Of a DNA stretch of 64,000 nucleotides, positions 61,652 to 64,000 are shown piece by piece. The stretch comes from Rhizobium sp. NXC24 (GTDB lineage: Bacteria; Pseudomonadota; Alphaproteobacteria; Rhizobiales; Rhizobiaceae): contig NZ_CP024312.1 in the NCBI RefSeq assembly GCF_002944315.1, positions 207,357 through 271,356 of the forward strand, in the 5' to 3' direction. Positions within the stretch are counted from its first letter, which is position 1. Every line of letters starts with the position of its first letter. Below the pieces are notes generated by a model. The model searched no databases. It had not been told where the DNA came from and saw only the letters and a program-made list of their open reading frames with translations. The position numbers were made by a program, and so were the translations under genes.

Positions 61652-62637
61652 GCAGAAGATCGATACTCAGCGGAATTTTTGAACAATCTGTTCAAGAGTT
61701 GGCCGCGGCCAACTTGGATCAGGAGCCCGATCATCGCGGTCCGGCGGGTCCGGTCCGTTCTATGGCTCTAACTCTCGGCAAGATGGAGGAAGAAGCGAAA
61801 GCTTTTCACGAAGCGCTTCAGTCCGGACAGCATGTGCAGGAGCTGGATCCAGAACTAATTGACTCCTCTTTCGTGCGCGACCGTCTCGATGAGATTGTCT
61901 TCACTGAGGGCGATCCGTTCTTGCAATCCATCGCGGAGACCGGTCAAGAAGTTCCTATCTTAGTACGCCCACATCCCGAAAAAGATGGCCGCTTTCAGGT
62001 GGCCTATGGCCATCGACGTCTCAAAGCTGCGTCTGTTCTGGGCATCAAAGTTCGCGCAATTGTGCGTGAGGTCGATGATACTGCCTTGGTTGTTGCCCAA
62101 GGAATTGAGAACAGCGGGCGAGAGAACTTGTCCTACATCGAACGTGCCGTATTTGCCTTCACCCTTGAAAGCCGTGGCTTCGCACGACCGGTCATTATGC
62201 AGGCTCTTTCGACGGACAAGACAGAGCTTTCGAAACTGATTTCAGTGGCCTCGGCTGTTCCAGCCGACGTCATTCAAGCGATCGGTAGTGCGCGTGGCAT
62301 TGGCAGACGCAGATGGATTGAATTTGCCAACATTTACATCCACGCTAAGCAAAAGGATGTGACAAGGGTAGTGCATTCTCACAGCTTCCTACAGCTCTCT
62401 TCGGACGAGCGTTTCGAGGCCGTTTTGGCCTCTCTCATTCTCAAACGTGAAAGTATAGCCGACCAGCGTGAGTGGAAACCGAAGCGTGGGGGAAATGTTG
62501 TGGGCACCATAAGGGCCAAAGAGAGATCGTTCGCGCTTGCGCTCAAGGCGGATGATGCCGCTCCGTTCGGCCGCTATCTGTCCGAGCGGCTTGATGAGCT
62601 TTACGACGAGTTTGTGAAAACCAGGGAGACAAAGTAG
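61648..62637 (+). CDS. repB: RepB, plasmid centromere-binding protein (ParB type)
   Basis: A 329-aa ParB-family protein. SMALTLGKMEEEAKAFHEAL is followed by the ParB nuclease-fold motif GQEVPILVRPHPEKDGRFQV, AYGHRRLKAASVLGIKVRAI and ENSGRENLSYIERAVFAFTL, and the helix-turn-helix in MQALSTDKTELSKLISVASA. It binds parS (GTTGGCCGCGGCCAAC) and stimulates RepA. The 5' end itself contains the third parS, encoding QELAAANL. The start is set by the ATGA overlap with repA. Confidence 0.94.
   Translation: MSRRSILSGIFEQSVQELAAANLDQEPDHRGPAGPVRSMALTLGKMEEEAKAFHEALQSGQHVQELDPELIDSSFVRDRLDEIVFTEGDPFLQSIAETGQEVPILVRPHPEKDGRFQVAYGHRRLKAASVLGIKVRAIVREVDDTALVVAQGIENSGRENLSYIERAVFAFTLESRGFARPVIMQALSTDKTELSKLISVASAVPADVIQAIGSARGIGRRRWIEFANIYIHAKQKDVTRVVHSHSFLQLSSDERFEAVLASLILKRESIADQREWKPKRGGNVVGTIRAKERSFALALKADDAAPFGRYLSERLDELYDEFVKTRETK
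61698..61713. promoter_or_regulatory. parS partition site 3, inside the repB coding sequence
   Basis: The exact 16-bp palindrome GTTGGCCGCGGCCAAC, 50 bases after the repB start, translated as part of QELAAANL. Site 3 is flanked by AG and TT, so its extended dyad is shorter than that of site 2. Confidence 0.88.
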
Positions 62638-62639
62638 CA

Positions 62640-62691
62640 AAAGAAAAGGCCCCCAAACGTTGCCGTCGTGGAAGCCTCTCTTCTCTTTAGC
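62640..62691 (-). ncRNA. Predicted counter-transcribed RNA (IncA/ctRNA) in the repB-repC gap
   Basis: On the minus strand TTGACT (62726-62721) is spaced 17 bases from GATTCT (62703-62698), which has an extended TGC. The transcript would run from about 62691 to a hairpin in which AGGCTTCC (62677-62670) pairs with GGGGGCCT (62654-62647, two G-U pairs), then a TTTCTTTT tract. At about 50 bases, its length and place match the small antisense RNA that limits RepC in repABC plasmids. The -10 box is weak. Confidence 0.72.
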
Positions 62692-62785
62692 AACTGAAGA
62701 ATCGCATTTCCACGAATCGCAGTCAAGAGTCTTTGGCGCCGTTTTGGTGAGCAGATTTCTTTTGCCTTTTGAAAGGTGAAGGAAA

Positions 62786-64000
62786 ATGCAGGTTGGAAAT
62801 GTGACGACGCCCTTCGGGCGGCGGCCGATGTCGCTCGCCCAAGTTAGAGGGCAGATGAAAACGGCCGAAATCAAATCAGGCAAGACGGCCGACAAATGGA
62901 AAGTGTTTCGCAATGTCTGCGAGGCGAGGGAGATGCTTGGCGTCCAGGATCGTGCACTCGCTGTGCTCGATGCGCTTCTGACGTTCTATCCGGACAATGA
63001 GCTGTCGGAGGAGCGCGGGCTCGTGGTTTTTCCATCGAACGACCAGCTCTCGGTGCGCGCCCATGGCATCGCTGGCACGACGCTGCGCCGGCATCTTGCC
63101 GCGCTCGTCGATGCAGGCCTCATCCACCGCAAGGACAGTGCTAATGGCAAGCGCTATGCACGCAAGGACGGATCGGGCGCGATCGAAGATGCGTTCGGCT
63201 TCAGCCTGGCGCCGCTATTAGCGCGGGCTGAAGAGCTGGCGCATGCCGCACAGCAGGTGGCCGCGGAACGTAAGCGCTTCCGTATTGCCAAAGAGGCACT
63301 GACGGTCTGCCGGCGTGATGTCCGCAAGCTGATCACGGCTGCGGTGGAAGAGGGAGCTCCCGGCGACTGGAGCCATATCGAAGCCTTGTTCATCGCCTTG
63401 GTTGCCCGGATTCCGCGCTCGCCGATGATCTTGGATCTGACTTCAATCCTCGAAGAAATGGAGATGTTGCGCGAGGAGATCATCAACCGGCTGGAAATTC
63501 AGGAAAATTCTGAAAATACGGATGGCAATGCTGTCCAAAACGGATGCCACAAACAGAATTCAAAATCCGAATCCATCCATGAACTTGAACCTAGCTCTGA
63601 AAAAGAGCAGGGGGCAAAATCGAGCCAGGATATCAGGCCGACGCGCGAGCCGATAAAGGCGTTTCCGCTGGCAATGGTGCTGCAGGCCTGCCCGGAGATC
63701 GTCAATTACGGTCCAGGCGGCGCCGTCGGCAGTTGGCGAGACTTGATGTCGGCCGCGGTCGTGGTCCGATCGATGTTGGCAGTCAGTCCGAGCGCTTACC
63801 AGGATGCCTGCGATGCACTGGGTCCCGAAAACGCGGCGGCGGTGATGGCCTGCATTCTCGAGAGGGCAGGGCATATCAACTCAGCCGGCGGATATCTGCG
63901 CGATCTCAGCCGCAAGGCGGAGCGGGGCGAGTTTTCGCTTGGGCCGATGCTCATGGCGCTGATGCGGACGAATGCTGGCACGGCGCGAAGAGCCTCGTAG
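62786..64000 (+). CDS. repC: RepC, replication initiator of the repABC replicon
   Basis: A 404-aa initiator that ends exactly at the window edge with TAG. The N-terminal domain has TPFGRRPMSLAQVRGQMKTA, GLVVFPSNDQLSVRAHGIAG, TTLRRHLAALVDAGLIHRKD and SANGKRYARKDGSGAIEDAF. The C-terminal domain has KAFPLAMVLQACPEIVNYGP and AGHINSAGGYLRDLSRKAER. The linker near 63490-63620 is AT-rich and probably holds the origin. AAGG lies just upstream of the ATG. Expression is limited by the antisense RNA in the gap before it. It is essential for replication of this plasmid family. Confidence 0.95.
   Translation: MQVGNVTTPFGRRPMSLAQVRGQMKTAEIKSGKTADKWKVFRNVCEAREMLGVQDRALAVLDALLTFYPDNELSEERGLVVFPSNDQLSVRAHGIAGTTLRRHLAALVDAGLIHRKDSANGKRYARKDGSGAIEDAFGFSLAPLLARAEELAHAAQQVAAERKRFRIAKEALTVCRRDVRKLITAAVEEGAPGDWSHIEALFIALVARIPRSPMILDLTSILEEMEMLREEIINRLEIQENSENTDGNAVQNGCHKQNSKSESIHELEPSSEKEQGAKSSQDIRPTREPIKAFPLAMVLQACPEIVNYGPGGAVGSWRDLMSAAVVVRSMLAVSPSAYQDACDALGPENAAAVMACILERAGHINSAGGYLRDLSRKAERGEFSLGPMLMALMRTNAGTARRAS
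63490..63620. other. AT-rich block within repC, likely oriV
   Basis: Within a GC-rich gene this block is markedly AT-rich (ENSENTDGNAVQNGCHKQNS is encoded here), with GAATTCAAAATCCGAATCC. In studied repABC plasmids the origin lies inside repC in such a block. The exact bases are not determinable by eye. Confidence 0.55.

Noticed and set aside
1..64000. CRISPR arrays, tRNA or rRNA genes
   Set aside because: No regularly spaced direct repeats, no cloverleaf-like or rRNA-like sequence were seen on reading; a covariance search would be decisive.

Overview
The window reads as part of a large secondary replicon (megaplasmid) of a member of the Rhizobiales, most likely Rhizobium, Sinorhizobium/Ensifer or Agrobacterium. 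The evidence is a complete repABC replication and partition operon at the right edge (60.4-64.0 kb), an AapJQMP-type general amino-acid ABC transporter, plasmid-associated protein families typical of rhizobia (RcgA/RcgR-like pair, pRiA4b ORF-3 family, a second RepC), high GC with strong third-position GC, and many insertion-sequence remnants. No rRNA, tRNA or CRISPR array was seen.

Layout. (1) 0-3.1 kb: a cytoplasmic PAS chemoreceptor and an AraC-type regulator. (2) 3.5-18.3 kb: a catabolic and uptake cluster with an alanine/serine-glyoxylate-type aminotransferase, a GntR/FCD regulator, a D-2-hydroxyacid dehydrogenase of the FAD plus Fe-S type, an M20 peptidase/amidohydrolase, an Aap-like ABC transporter (binding protein, two permeases, ATPase), a GlcG/HbpS-like protein, a TauE/SafE exporter and a fold-type II PLP enzyme. 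A palindromic sequence recurs beside the GntR gene and ahead of the dehydrogenase. (3) 18.9-27.5 kb: a PAS-PAS-GGDEF-EAL protein, an intact IS66 element (2541 bp with an exact 8-bp target duplication), a transmembrane chemoreceptor with a CheR-docking tail coupled to CheW, and a frameshifted pseudogene. (4) 27.9-36.9 kb: a second catabolic cluster with two SDRs, an SMP-30 lactonase, a flavin reductase and luciferase-like monooxygenase pair, a polar amino-acid-type ABC transporter, a RidA protein and a second GntR regulator. Three copies of one operator-like sequence link the divergent promoters to the regulator. (5) 36.9-39.5 kb: fragments of three transposase families and small plasmid genes. 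(6) 39.5-57.4 kb: a plasmid backbone or conjugation-associated region that is partly decayed. It has the RcgA/RcgR-like pair, two SSB-like proteins, a series of exported proteins (SNase-like, lipoprotein, two secreted proteins, lytic transglycosylase), two XRE regulators, a CHC2/Toprim protein and several frameshifted genes (ParB-like, DNA-binding-like). No relaxase, coupling protein or trb genes lie in the window. (7) 57.5-64.0 kb: a divergent orphan RepC preceded by a predicted antisense RNA, a cold-shock protein, three identical parS palindromes (one inside repB) and repABC with its own predicted counter-transcribed RNA.

How it fits together. The two catabolic clusters each carry their own GntR regulator, operator-like sites and an amino-acid-type ABC importer, and are best read as scavenging systems for nitrogenous compounds whose substrates cannot be named from sequence. 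The chemoreceptors may steer the cell towards nutrients. The most unusual feature is the replication end: two RepC initiators, each with its own predicted antisense RNA, next to a decayed third partition gene. This suggests the replicon was assembled by plasmid fusion or replicon capture.
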